A stretch of 64,000 nucleotides of DNA from RGZA01 sp041917755 (GCA_041917755.1 JAYRWY010000006.1:1-64000), one strand, 5' to 3'; positions 35,676-44,142 are shown, counted from the first letter of the stretch. The notes: a model not told the origin generated them from the sequence alone. Made by a program: numbers and translations.

Positions 35676-37088
35676 ATGTCAAAAAGCTACGATAAGGCGG
35701 TTTCACTCATCAAAGAACGTGACGTGAAATACGTCAATTTCCGCTTCACCGATACCCGCGGTAAAATGCAACAAGTCACCCAGCACATCTCCACCGTGGA
35801 CAGTGCCATGTGGGAAAAAGGCTTGCAGTTTGACGGCTCCTCCATCGCTGGCTGGAAAGTTATCAATGAATCCGACATGACCCTTCTGCCTGATCCAGAA
35901 ACAGCAGTGATGGATCCCTTTACCGCACAACCCACCATCAACGTATTCTGCGATGTGCTTGACCCAGATAGCAACGTTGCTTACTCACGCGATCCACGTT
36001 CCGTGGCCAAGCGCGGTGAAGCATTTGTAAAGAGCTCTGGCATCGGCGATACCGTGTTCTTTGGTCCAGAAGCTGAATTCTTCATTTTTGACGATGTTCG
36101 CTTTGGTACCGGCATGAACGAAGCCTATTACCATCTGGACAGCAATGAAAGCCCAGCAAACACTGGCCGTGCATACCCAGAAGGTAACCTTGGCCACCGC
36201 CCACCGGTAAAAGGTGGTTACTTCCCTGTTCCGCCGTTGGATAGCTGCGTAGACATCCGCTCGGAAATGGTCAGCACCATTGCTGAAATGGGTGTAGAAG
36301 TTGAAAAGCATCACCATGAAGTTGCACCTTCACAGCATGAGCTTGGCATCAAGTTCTCCACGCTGACCAAGTGCGCCGACAACATGCAGATCTACAAGTA
36401 TGTTGTTCACAATGTTGCCCAAGCATACGGCAAAACCGCAACCTTCATGCCGAAGCCAGTGTATGGCGATAACGGTTCGGGTATGCATTGCCACCAATCC
36501 ATCTGGAAAGATGGCAAGCCATTATTTGCTGGTGACAAGTATGCCGGTCTTTCTGAACTCGCCTTGTTCTACATTGGCGGTATCATTAAGCACGCACGCG
36601 CCATCAACGCATTCACCAACCCAACCACCAACAGCTATAAGCGTTTGGTGCCAGGTTATGAAGCGCCTGTGTTGCTGGCTTACTCCTCACGCAACCGTTC
36701 TGCATCATGCCGTATTCCATACGTGGAAGGCCCGAAGGCAAAGCGCGTTGAAATCCGCTTTCCTGATCCTGCTGCTAACCCATACCTTGCCTATACAGCG
36801 ATGTTGATGGCCGGTTTGGATGGTATCAAGAACAAGATCCACCCAGGCGAAGCAATGGATAAGAACCTCTATGAACTTCCAGAAGATGAATTGGCAAAAA
36901 TCCCAACCGTTTGCCATTCATTGGGTCAGGCATTGAACTGCCTTGAACAGGATCACAAATTCCTGCTTGAAGGCGGCGTATTCACCAAGGACTTGATTGA
37001 TGGCTACATTGCCCTCAAGAGCGAAGAAGTCTTGGCTTACGAAACCTCACCACACCCAATCGAATTCAAGATGTACTATTCCGTTTAA
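35676..37088 (+). CDS. glnA: Type I glutamine synthetase
   Basis: Assimilates ammonia: glutamate + NH3 + ATP to glutamine. The GS-I beta-Grasp N-terminal domain contains FDGSSIAGW (52-60). The catalytic domain contains PEAEFFIFD (131-139), NGSGMHCHQS (266-275) and NRSASCRIP (340-348). The adenylylation site Tyr399 is present in KNLYELP, so control by GlnE is likely. Length 470. The ribosome-binding site is GGGAGC before the ATG. Most alphaproteobacteria have glnB immediately upstream, but here glnA stands alone and ends in a terminator. Confidence 0.98.
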   Translation: MSKSYDKAVSLIKERDVKYVNFRFTDTRGKMQQVTQHISTVDSAMWEKGLQFDGSSIAGWKVINESDMTLLPDPETAVMDPFTAQPTINVFCDVLDPDSNVAYSRDPRSVAKRGEAFVKSSGIGDTVFFGPEAEFFIFDDVRFGTGMNEAYYHLDSNESPANTGRAYPEGNLGHRPPVKGGYFPVPPLDSCVDIRSEMVSTIAEMGVEVEKHHHEVAPSQHELGIKFSTLTKCADNMQIYKYVVHNVAQAYGKTATFMPKPVYGDNGSGMHCHQSIWKDGKPLFAGDKYAGLSELALFYIGGIIKHARAINAFTNPTTNSYKRLVPGYEAPVLLAYSSRNRSASCRIPYVEGPKAKRVEIRFPDPAANPYLAYTAMLMAGLDGIKNKIHPGEAMDKNLYELPEDELAKIPTVCHSLGQALNCLEQDHKFLLEGGVFTKDLIDGYIALKSEEVLAYETSPHPIEFKMYYSV

Positions 37089-37113
37089 TAGTAACACATT
37101 GAAAAGATTACAG

Positions 37114-37143
37114 AAAACGCCGGGCAGCCCCCGGCGTTTTTTT
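37114..37143 (+). terminator. Intrinsic terminator after glnA
   Basis: A stem AACGCCGGG (37116-37124) with CCCGGCGTT (37130-37138), 9 bp and a 5-base loop, is followed by a T-run. It begins 25 bases after the glnA stop and separates glnA from the unknown cluster downstream. Confidence 0.93.
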
Positions 37144-37264
37144 GTACCTGCACGATGCCTGCTGCGCTGCGAAATCGATGAAACTATATCTGGCTTAGTT
37201 TTTTATGTACAAATCTAGTCCGCTCGACATATGGGCATCACTAAAAATTTTTTAGGAGATTTGA

Positions 37265-37984
37265 ATGGTTGGCAACGCATCATTTGCACATGGTTCGAGA
37301 AACTTTGGTTTGAATCCTGCCCAGCTAACAGATCCCCAACTCATTGCCGAAGCTGTCCGCGTTGCGGCAGCCACCGACCAAGGCAATCGTGCGCTTGCAG
37401 ATGACAAGACCCCAGCCCTTGGCGGGTATACCTTTGCAACTGAATTCAATCTGGATGCTTTGATTGCAGATGTACGCCGCCGCGCAGGTAATAATAATTC
37501 ATTAGCCGTAATCAAAAAACTGGGTGCTGCCCTGACGTCGGATGTCAACGACCCCGCTGGCATCGTGTTAAAAGTTATCCATGAAACTGCAAAACCCAAC
37601 GATATTGCACGGCCGATTGTTTCCGGATCAGGCGCAACAGGTTATGGCATCTCGCCCGCCCAGTTAAACGACGAACAATTAATCGATGAGTTGGGTCGTG
37701 TAGCCGTGGCAACCGATCAGGCAAACCGTGCGATGGCCAATGACAGAACCCCTGCCCTTGGCGGATACACCTTTGCTACCAATTTCAATCTACAGCCGCT
37801 GATTGATAATTTAGCCGAACGCGTCAACGCTGCAGGCCCAGCCCGCCCCGATGATAAAATTGCATCGACCCTTGCAAAATTAAATGCGGCAATCGCCGGC
37901 AGCCATGATACGGCTTCTGCAATTTTGACGGTTATCCGCAGTGAATTTCAGATAGCCAAAGCAGCGGCACACCTGCACGCCTAA
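37265..37984 (+). CDS. Unknown protein made of two tandem ~110-residue repeats, 239 aa
   Basis: I do not recognise this protein. It consists of two copies of one unit. Unit 1 (about 17-118) starts LNPAQLTDPQLIAEAVRVAA and unit 2 (about 132-236) starts ISPAQLNDEQLIDELGRVAV. Both contain TPALGGYTFAT followed by a helical segment (NFNLQPLIDNLAERV in unit 2). The two copies are also close at DNA level around the TPALGGYTFAT segment, so the duplication is fairly recent. There is no signal peptide or membrane helix and the units look mainly helical. The AGGAG ribosome-binding site is six bases from the ATG. The next gene encodes a third, diverged unit. Confidence 0.8.
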   Translation: MVGNASFAHGSRNFGLNPAQLTDPQLIAEAVRVAAATDQGNRALADDKTPALGGYTFATEFNLDALIADVRRRAGNNNSLAVIKKLGAALTSDVNDPAGIVLKVIHETAKPNDIARPIVSGSGATGYGISPAQLNDEQLIDELGRVAVATDQANRAMANDRTPALGGYTFATNFNLQPLIDNLAERVNAAGPARPDDKIASTLAKLNAAIAGSHDTASAILTVIRSEFQIAKAAAHLHA

Positions 37985-38012
37985 GCATCACAAGCCCAAC
38001 ACGAGGATTTGC

Positions 38013-38492
38013 ATGAGCACTAACGACAATAAAATTATGGGTATCAAGTGCGATTTTAGAAAACCATCCGAATTAACGGATGTGCAATTGGCGGGGGAAC
38101 TACTTAATGTTGCTTTTGTTGAGGTGCGACTTGCCTTCACTGCGGCCAATGATCTACCTGGCGATTACCGACTAAACTTCAGCAAAGACGTACCCGAGCT
38201 GTTCACTACGCCGAATTTGAACGCGCTGATTAGCGAGTTAAATGAACGTGTAGCTGGCCCTGCCCGCCCAGGCAACAACCATCGCGCACTGCTGACGACA
38301 CTGCACAGCAAACTTGCGACAGTCCCCACTAATGCAGATGTTTATTATAAAGCCGAAGCGCTGCGCACCTTGGTCGATGGCCCAGATGCTGCCGCAAAAA
38401 TCGAGGAAGACCAGTTGTTTGGTGTATGGGTTGATGATGTTCAAAAGCAGATTTTAAAAATCGCCAAGCCACCTACTGCGGCAATTAACTAG
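38013..38492 (+). CDS. Unknown protein, diverged single repeat unit, 159 aa
   Basis: This is a paralogue of the units in the preceding gene: PSELTDVQLAGELLNVAF matches AQLTDPQLIAEAVRVAA, and TPNLNALISELNERVAGPAR matches NFNLQPLIDNLAERVNAAGPAR. The TPALGGYTFAT core has been lost. A C-terminal extension (about 110-159) has no counterpart in the repeats. It has no signal peptide. It starts 28 bases after the first gene with a GAGGA ribosome-binding site, and the next gene follows after 9 bases, so all three form one operon. Confidence 0.75.
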   Translation: MSTNDNKIMGIKCDFRKPSELTDVQLAGELLNVAFVEVRLAFTAANDLPGDYRLNFSKDVPELFTTPNLNALISELNERVAGPARPGNNHRALLTTLHSKLATVPTNADVYYKAEALRTLVDGPDAAAKIEEDQLFGVWVDDVQKQILKIAKPPTAAIN

Positions 38493-38501
38493 TCAATAGA
38501 T

Positions 38502-39566
38502 ATGCTTCTGGATCTTTACCGACAAGCCGCCAAAACATTCAAGTGGGGTCACCCCGCCGCTAAAGCGTTTGGGCATGTGCTCGCAAATAGCAGCCTATTT
38601 CCGCTTGAACACTGTTTTCAGGTTACCGAAAGCAGTGCGATTAAAACCTCTCTGGTTACGCCAGACCAAGCCGGGATTTTATTAGTTATCAACGATCTGT
38701 TTTATCGGCACGCAGCATTATTTGGTGATGCCGCAAACAGACAAGCGATTATCAATGATATCCAGTCCCATATACGCGATGGCCACACCAAAAGCGACTT
38801 TATGGAGCGTGTAGCAGAGACATTCAACAAACGATGCCCGGATGCATTGCGCGACAAAGAAATCGTGCTGGTGGGCATGGATGACCCCAAATATCTCACT
38901 AAATATATGCAACCGGATTGGGCGGTATTCTCCCCTGGGACTAAAAAATTATTGCATCTGTTCAAGTCTGTTCATGATTTTAATCCTGCGCGCAAAGACC
39001 CTAACCTGCACTGGGATAATATCATCAGTAAAAATCGCGGTGAGTTTGGCGGAAAAGAAACCAGATCATTGTTTGCAAAATCACCCGTTGATTACGTAGT
39101 CTTTGCCAATGTGACCAATGATCCGAGCATTATTCATACGCAAGGACTATTTCCGGATGCATCGGCCATTCTAAAACGGGGCGGCTCGACCATTGCCCTG
39201 CTCGGCTATAGCTCCGACAATCAAGGGCAGTACGTGAGTAATTATTATATGCAGCTTGTTTGCGGCCAAACCTCAGTTGCACAGTATAATCCCGGTGGAA
39301 ATGGATATCACTTTGTGATGTTCGATCAAACATCCCCCAGCCAAGTAGATGCCGAGTGCTATGACCGCTTTCACGAGTTAGGTTATGTTGTATGGCGCAG
39401 ATACGAAGGGGAAGATATTGTTGTGGTACAAGACCCGTTATCTCGCATGGATACCCCACAAGCCGAACAATTGGTCAAAGACACCATTATGGGTACGTTA
39501 GTGCCAACCACCCGTCCAGCACGCAAAGCCGCTGCCGCGGCTGCAGCAAAGCGTGATATCGCGTAA
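38502..39566 (+). CDS. Unknown protein, 354 aa, C-terminal half methyltransferase-like
   Basis: I do not recognise this protein with certainty. The N-terminal 130 residues are helical. Residues about 200-310 resemble the second half of a Rossmann-type SAM methyltransferase: VDYVVFANVTNDPSII, then AILKRGGSTIALLGY, matching the D-x-V ... L-x-P/R-GG-x-L pattern. The glycine-rich SAM-binding loop that should precede it is not clear, so this may be a degenerate or unrelated fold. The C-terminus ends in an Ala-rich, basic tail (RKAAAAAAAKRDIA). No ribosome-binding site is evident; translation is probably coupled to the preceding gene, whose stop is 9 bases upstream. Confidence 0.7.
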   Translation: MLLDLYRQAAKTFKWGHPAAKAFGHVLANSSLFPLEHCFQVTESSAIKTSLVTPDQAGILLVINDLFYRHAALFGDAANRQAIINDIQSHIRDGHTKSDFMERVAETFNKRCPDALRDKEIVLVGMDDPKYLTKYMQPDWAVFSPGTKKLLHLFKSVHDFNPARKDPNLHWDNIISKNRGEFGGKETRSLFAKSPVDYVVFANVTNDPSIIHTQGLFPDASAILKRGGSTIALLGYSSDNQGQYVSNYYMQLVCGQTSVAQYNPGGNGYHFVMFDQTSPSQVDAECYDRFHELGYVVWRRYEGEDIVVVQDPLSRMDTPQAEQLVKDTIMGTLVPTTRPARKAAAAAAAKRDIA

Positions 39567-39625
39567 CAACGCCTAAACGCACTTCACTAACCTCTTGTTA
39601 ATAAAAGCTGCCGCATAATTTTCCT

Positions 39626-39898
39626 ATGAGCGCCCTTATCTTTATTGTCCTGTTATTGCTTGCCCCGCTTCCGGCCTTTGCCGGAATGGCGGAAGCCAAG
39701 GATTTGGCTAAATCGCTCAACTGCACCGTCAAAAACATTGTGGTAGCAAGCAAAAGCTCAGGTGAAAACTCAGACACAACCTATAAGGTCGACTGCGATA
39801 TCCCCGCCTCTGCCAGCGCTGAAGAAAAAAAGGCCAATGGCACGTTGCTGATCAAGTGCGAAGCCGCACTTTGCACGCTGTTTAAAAAAGGCGAATAG
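39626..39898 (+). CDS. Small secreted Cys-containing protein, 90 aa
   Basis: I do not recognise this protein. A signal peptide (MSALIFIVLLLLAPLPAFAG) is followed by a mature region of about 70 residues with four cysteines (LNCTV, KVDCD, IKCEA, ALCTL), enough for two disulfides. The C-terminus is Lys-rich. It ends 3 bases from the stop of the convergent atpC gene. It may or may not belong with the upstream unknown operon, since 59 bases separate them. Confidence 0.65.
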   Translation: MSALIFIVLLLLAPLPAFAGMAEAKDLAKSLNCTVKNIVVASKSSGENSDTTYKVDCDIPASASAEEKKANGTLLIKCEAALCTLFKKGE

Positions 39899-39901
39899 AT
39901 T

Positions 39902-40321
39902 TTAGTGTTGAAAACGCAGGAAGTGCAGGAGTTCCAATTTCTTTTCAGAAATGGCCACTGCTTCACGTAATGCTTCCTTTGCATCGCCTTCGGCAACAGC
40001 CAAGCGTTCAGTGAGCTTGGTATGTTCAACGCCAAGGGATTCAACCGAAACCTCTTCAAGCGGCGTGGCTTCTTCGGCCAGTACGGTGCAGCTTTCCGGA
40101 TTTACCTCAACGATACCACCCGTAACCAACATGCGGCGTGAAACAGTATTATCTGTTTCATACACATCGATAATGCCCACGCGCATCGTTGAAATAAACG
40201 GAGCGTGGCCAGGCAAAACGCCAAAGTCACCTTCTGTGCCCGGCAAGGTCACCATGGTGACGGGGGCAGAGAAAAGCTTCTTTTCAGGGGATACAAGGTC
40301 GAATTGGATGCTGTTTGTCAT
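39902..40321 (-). CDS. atpC: ATP synthase F1 epsilon subunit
   Basis: Part of the rotating central stalk of F1; it couples and inhibits the ATPase. The N-terminal beta-sandwich contains FDLVSPEKKLFSAPV, TLPGTEGDFGVLPGHAPF and GGIVEVNPESCTVLAEEA, all hallmarks. The C-terminal pair of helices is complete. Length 139. Instead of following atpD directly, as in nearly all bacteria, it is separated from it by two unknown paralogous genes. Confidence 0.96.
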   Translation of the reverse strand: MTNSIQFDLVSPEKKLFSAPVTMVTLPGTEGDFGVLPGHAPFISTMRVGIIDVYETDNTVSRRMLVTGGIVEVNPESCTVLAEEATPLEEVSVESLGVEHTKLTERLAVAEGDAKEALREAVAISEKKLELLHFLRFQH

Positions 40322-40346
40322 AGCGACTTTTTAGCAATTTTTCGGG

Positions 40347-40871
40347 CTATTGCAAGCCGATTTTAGCCCCAATAATGCTGCGTAAACGCTCAAAAGAGGG
40401 CCGAAAACGGCTCACTGCTGATGCTGGCTGGGCGGCTCGCCCCTTAAAACGGGGCCTAAAAAAGAAATCAGGCATATTGAATAATTGATTGGCGGAAAGC
40501 GTTGAATCCTTGGTCTTCAGGATTGAGACGTCATTGTTTTTTGCATTCAGCCCTTCATACGTAATTATCGCATCATGACGGTGAATGGTGGTGGCACCTG
40601 TTAGGCCACCTACATCGCCGTGCCTGATAAAGAAAAGCGTATGAAGTATCTGACGGGATGGAAGCATATCGAGGCGCGCCCATACTTGGTCACGTTCGGC
40701 AAAAACGTGCGAGCCTTTCAAATGAAGATGCAAGCGTGAATATTCGCGCAAGACAAACGCATCTATATTATCCGGATCTGAAAAATTGATTTTGGAAAGC
40801 TTATTGGCGGCAAACAGATGGTCAATCTGTTCCAGATATCCATCTTTGTATATGGCAACGCTGGCGTTCAT
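40347..40871 (-). CDS. Unknown protein inserted in the atp operon, copy 1 (174 aa)
   Basis: I do not recognise this protein, but it is a paralogue of the next gene upstream. Shared blocks are DQVWARLDMLPSRQILHTLF (compare DHVWIRVEQDAAGQMFHSIF), a Lys-Ile ... Phe ... Arg-Leu block before it, and LFNMPDFFFRPRF (compare LLNMPDARLASKL). There is no signal peptide or membrane helix. The middle looks beta-rich and the C-terminus is basic (SRFRPSFERLRSIIGAK). The start has a GGGAT ribosome-binding site. The gene ends 25 bases before atpC. Confidence 0.75.
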   Translation of the reverse strand: MNASVAIYKDGYLEQIDHLFAANKLSKINFSDPDNIDAFVLREYSRLHLHLKGSHVFAERDQVWARLDMLPSRQILHTLFFIRHGDVGGLTGATTIHRHDAIITYEGLNAKNNDVSILKTKDSTLSANQLFNMPDFFFRPRFKGRAAQPASAVSRFRPSFERLRSIIGAKIGLQ

Positions 40872-40964
40872 GTTATCCCAAAAAGACGTTCTTTCGTCCC
40901 TTCAGGATAATGAATTAGGCAAAGTGCCCGCAATCAGCTTATTAGTTTCAATGCATTTATACTG

Positions 40965-41516
40965 CTATGGGCGACGGCTGAAATAGCTTAAGGCGCGGCG
41001 CAAAGCCATTAAAGCCCGCGAGCCGGTTGAACCATCCGTTTGGCTGCCCGGCCTGACAGGCGCAGATAGGTCGATGGAATTGCCGGATGCGGCTGGCACG
41101 CTGGATGATAGCTTTGATGCAAGACGTGCATCTGGCATGTTCAATAATTCACGAATGGTCGTGGGAATGGATGCTGAATGGATCGTTGCATCCTCCATAT
41201 CCCCGCCTTCATCAGGAATAAAGGTCGCCTGCATATTCACAAGGTATGTTGTAGGTGTAATGTCCACATCATGAGGGATCATGAAAATTGAATGGAACAT
41301 CTGCCCTGCCGCATCTTGTTCCACGCGTATCCACACATGATCTTTTGGATGTATCGTTGCAGGCTCATCCGGATCAATAAAATTAAGACGCTCCAGATAT
41401 TCAATAAAATCTGCATATGACTTTGGGCTGTCAATTTTCTTGAACCCAAAAGGCAAAAGCTTGGCATGAATATCGCTCAATAACCCGCTAGGCGGGGCAG
41501 CAGTTAAATCTGGCAT
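40965..41516 (-). CDS. Unknown protein inserted in the atp operon, copy 2 (183 aa)
   Basis: This is a paralogue of the 174-residue protein; I know no function for either. The common core (about residues 24-135) includes FKKIDSPKSYADFIEYLERL, KDHVWIRVEQDAAGQMFHSI and RELLNMPDARLASKL. The C-terminal 50 residues are Ser/Gly/Pro-rich and then basic (ALMALRRALSYFSRRP), a different tail from copy 1 but also ending in a basic helix. It is cytoplasmic by lack of a signal. It starts 130 bases after atpD, behind a long hairpin. Confidence 0.75.
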   Translation of the reverse strand: MPDLTAAPPSGLLSDIHAKLLPFGFKKIDSPKSYADFIEYLERLNFIDPDEPATIHPKDHVWIRVEQDAAGQMFHSIFMIPHDVDITPTTYLVNMQATFIPDEGGDMEDATIHSASIPTTIRELLNMPDARLASKLSSSVPAASGNSIDLSAPVRPGSQTDGSTGSRALMALRRALSYFSRRP

Positions 41517-41567
41517 TCAAATCACCTAAAAAATTATGGCTTATCATAAATGGTAGGCGCAAATAGC

Positions 41568-41623
41568 ATCAACCCCGCCTTTACTTTCGCCAACATCGTT
41601 AGCGGGTAAAGAGCGGGGTTGAT
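41568..41623 (-). other. Long hairpin between atpD and the inserted genes
   Basis: ATCAACCCCGC (41568-41578) pairs perfectly with GCGGGGTTGAT (41613-41623). Inside it CTTTAC pairs with GTAAAG, and then CGC with GCG, giving a stem of roughly 20 pairs with one or two bulges. It begins 23 bases after the atpD stop. No T-run follows it on the minus strand, so partial termination or 3'-end protection of the atpGD message is more likely than full termination. Confidence 0.6.
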
Positions 41624-41646
41624 AAAGATAGATAAGCTTTAATGAA

Positions 41647-43071
41647 TTAAGCGGCTTGTTCGGCCATCTTCTTGGCTTTGGCTACGGCTTCTTCAATGTT
41701 GCTGACCATGTAGAACGCTGCTTCTGGCAGATGGTCGTATTCGCCGTTCACAATAGCCTTAAAGCCCTTGATGGTGTCAGCCAGTGAAACCAGCGCACCA
41801 GGTGAACCCGTAAATACTTCAGCCACGTGGAAGGGTTGTGACAGGAAGCGTTGGATTTTACGTGCGCGAGCAACGGCCAATTTGTCTTCTTCAGACAATT
41901 CATCCATACCCAAAATCGCAATAATATCTTGCAAGGATTTATAGGTTTGCAGAATTTTTTGTACCGAACGTGCCACGTCGTAGTGTTCTTTACCAACAAC
42001 GCGTGGGTCAAGAATACGGCTGGTTGAATCGAGCGGATCCACGGCAGGATAAATACCAAGTTCAGCAATTTGACGTGACAACACGGTGGTTGCATCCAAA
42101 TGCGAGAAGGTCGTTGCTGGCGCAGGGTCAGTCAAGTCGTCGGCAGGAACGTACACAGCTTGAACGGAGGTAATAGACCCCTTCTTCGTCGTGGTAATAC
42201 GTTCTTGCATTGCGCCCATATCGGTTGCCAAGGTTGGTTGGTAACCCACAGCAGAAGGAATACGGCCAAGCAATGCGGACACTTCAGAACCTGCTTGGGT
42301 AAAGCGGAAGATGTTATCCACGAAGAACAACACGTCTTGGCCTTGTTCATCACGGAAGTATTCAGCTTGGGTCAAACCGGTAAGCGCAACACGTGCACGT
42401 GCGCCGGGTGGTTCATTCATCTGGCCATATACAAGCGCAGCCTTGGAACCTGGGCCTTCTGGCTTGATAACGCCTGACTCAACCATTTCGTGATAAAGGT
42501 CGTTACCTTCGCGGGTACGTTCACCTACACCGGCAAACACGGAGAAACCACCGTGTGCTTTTGCAATGTTGTTAATCAACTCCATAATCAAAACGGTCTT
42601 ACCCACGCCTGCACCGCCGAATAGACCAATTTTACCACCCTTTGCGTATGGGGTGAGCAAGTCGATAACCTTAATACCGGTTACCAATACCTGTGCTTCG
42701 GTTGATTGTTCGGTAAGGGGTGGTGCTTCACGGTGAATAGGAAGCTTCTTGGTGAATTGTACTGGGCCGCGGTCATCCACGGGTTCGCCAATCACGTTCA
42801 AGATGCGGCCAAGGGTGTGTTCGCCAACAGGAACGGAAATCGGTGCACCGGTATCAATTACCTTTGCGCCACGTTGAAGACCATCGGTGGTGTCCATCGC
42901 AACGGCGCGAACAGTGTTTTCGCCAAGATGCTGGGCGACTTCCATCACCAGACGCTTGCCTTCGTTTTCCACTTCAATGGCGTTCAAAATAGCAGGCAGT
43001 GTGCCATCAAATTGCACGTCTACTACCGCGCCTAGAACCTGGGTTACTTTACCAACTGAAGTCGTCGTCAT
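41647..43071 (-). CDS. atpD: ATP synthase F1 beta subunit
   Basis: Catalytic subunit of F1. Walker A is GGAGVGKT (152-159), the DELSEED-type lever is present as DELSEED, and VALTGLTQAEYFRDEQGQDV with the catalytic region and Walker B VLFFVDNIFRFTQAG are intact. Length 474. It starts 36 bases after atpG. Confidence 0.99.
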   Translation of the reverse strand: MTTTSVGKVTQVLGAVVDVQFDGTLPAILNAIEVENEGKRLVMEVAQHLGENTVRAVAMDTTDGLQRGAKVIDTGAPISVPVGEHTLGRILNVIGEPVDDRGPVQFTKKLPIHREAPPLTEQSTEAQVLVTGIKVIDLLTPYAKGGKIGLFGGAGVGKTVLIMELINNIAKAHGGFSVFAGVGERTREGNDLYHEMVESGVIKPEGPGSKAALVYGQMNEPPGARARVALTGLTQAEYFRDEQGQDVLFFVDNIFRFTQAGSEVSALLGRIPSAVGYQPTLATDMGAMQERITTTKKGSITSVQAVYVPADDLTDPAPATTFSHLDATTVLSRQIAELGIYPAVDPLDSTSRILDPRVVGKEHYDVARSVQKILQTYKSLQDIIAILGMDELSEEDKLAVARARKIQRFLSQPFHVAEVFTGSPGALVSLADTIKGFKAIVNGEYDHLPEAAFYMVSNIEEAVAKAKKMAEQAA

Positions 43072-43107
43072 TGTTAGTCCTCTTGTTACACTATAAAAAA
43101 ATTGGGG

Positions 43108-44010
43108 TTATACGGTTGCTGCACCAGTTACAATTTCAATCATTTCCTTGGTGATGTAGGCTTGACGTGCACGGTTATATTGCAGCGACAACTTGCCGAT
43201 CATGTCACCGGCGTTGCGCGTTGCGTTATCCATGGCGTTCATACGTGCGCCCTGCTCGCCTGCTGCGCTTTCAAGCAGTGCACGATACAACATCACCGAC
43301 ACGTTCTTTGGTAACAGGTCGGTGAGGATGGCGGTTTCATCTGGCTCGAATTCATAAAGGGCAGATGGCGATCCATCTTTAGCCTTAGCTGCATCGGTTT
43401 GCGCGCCTGCAGCTGGTTGAGGCACAGGAATAATCTGTTCCAGTGTTACAACCTGCGTGATCACGTTTTTAAAGCGGTTATACAACAGATGTACGGTATC
43501 AAACGCACCTTCTTCGTATAAATCCTGTACTTTTTTCGAAATATGGTCCGCATCGCTGAATGAAAGTTTGCGGCGGCCAATATCTTCGTAATGGGCAACA
43601 ATTAAATCAGAGTATTCGCGGCGCAATTGGTCGCGACCCTTACGGCCAATGCAAATCAACTTCACTTGCTTGCCTTCGGATTTTAGTTTGCGAATTTGGC
43701 GGCGCGCTTCACGCACGATGGACGAATTGAACCCGCCGCATAGACCGCGGTCAGAGGTTACCACCACCAAACCCACAATCTCATTCTTGCCTGTACCGCT
43801 TAGCAGTTTTGGCGATGAGCTATCCACCACCAGATTGGCGGTGAGCGACGTCATGATACGGGTCATGGCATCTGCGTATGGACGCGCAGCTTCGGCCTGT
43901 TCTTGGGCGCGGCGCAACTTGCTTGCCGCCACCATTTTCATGGCAGAGGTAATTTTGCGCGTGGACTTCACGCTCTCGATGCGGACTTTAAGGTCTTTTA
44001 AACTGGGCAT
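43108..44010 (-). CDS. atpG: ATP synthase F1 gamma subunit
   Basis: Central shaft of F1. The N-terminal MPSLKDLKVRIESVKSTRKITSAMKMVAASKLRRAQ and C-terminal RMNAMDNATRNAGDMI are invariant family blocks. The insertion between them (about 200-220, rich in Ala/Asp/Lys) gives 300 residues, as in other alphaproteobacteria. Upstream there is no atpA or atpH but a 142-base gap and then a ferredoxin gene, so the usual atpHAGDC operon is split. Confidence 0.98.
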   Translation of the reverse strand: MPSLKDLKVRIESVKSTRKITSAMKMVAASKLRRAQEQAEAARPYADAMTRIMTSLTANLVVDSSSPKLLSGTGKNEIVGLVVVTSDRGLCGGFNSSIVREARRQIRKLKSEGKQVKLICIGRKGRDQLRREYSDLIVAHYEDIGRRKLSFSDADHISKKVQDLYEEGAFDTVHLLYNRFKNVITQVVTLEQIIPVPQPAAGAQTDAAKAKDGSPSALYEFEPDETAILTDLLPKNVSVMLYRALLESAAGEQGARMNAMDNATRNAGDMIGKLSLQYNRARQAYITKEMIEIVTGAATV

Positions 44011-44115
44011 ACTTTAGGAAACTTCTTTAAGATGCTGGAATCGTTGAAAGGCGCACCTTTTTCCTGTTTCCGGCCCTTGAAGTCAAGCGGAAAGCATAGC
44101 GGCCAACCCCACCCT

Positions 44116-44142
44116 AAAAACCCATGATTTACGGGGGTTTTC
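44116..44142 (-). terminator. Candidate terminator after the ferredoxin gene
   Basis: In the minus-strand RNA, AAAACCC pairs with GGGTTTT (44141-44135 with 44123-44117), with an 11-base loop. The T-run is inside the stem and a short T follows. It starts 12 bases after the ferredoxin stop and would separate this transcript from atpG. Stem strength is modest. Confidence 0.45.
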
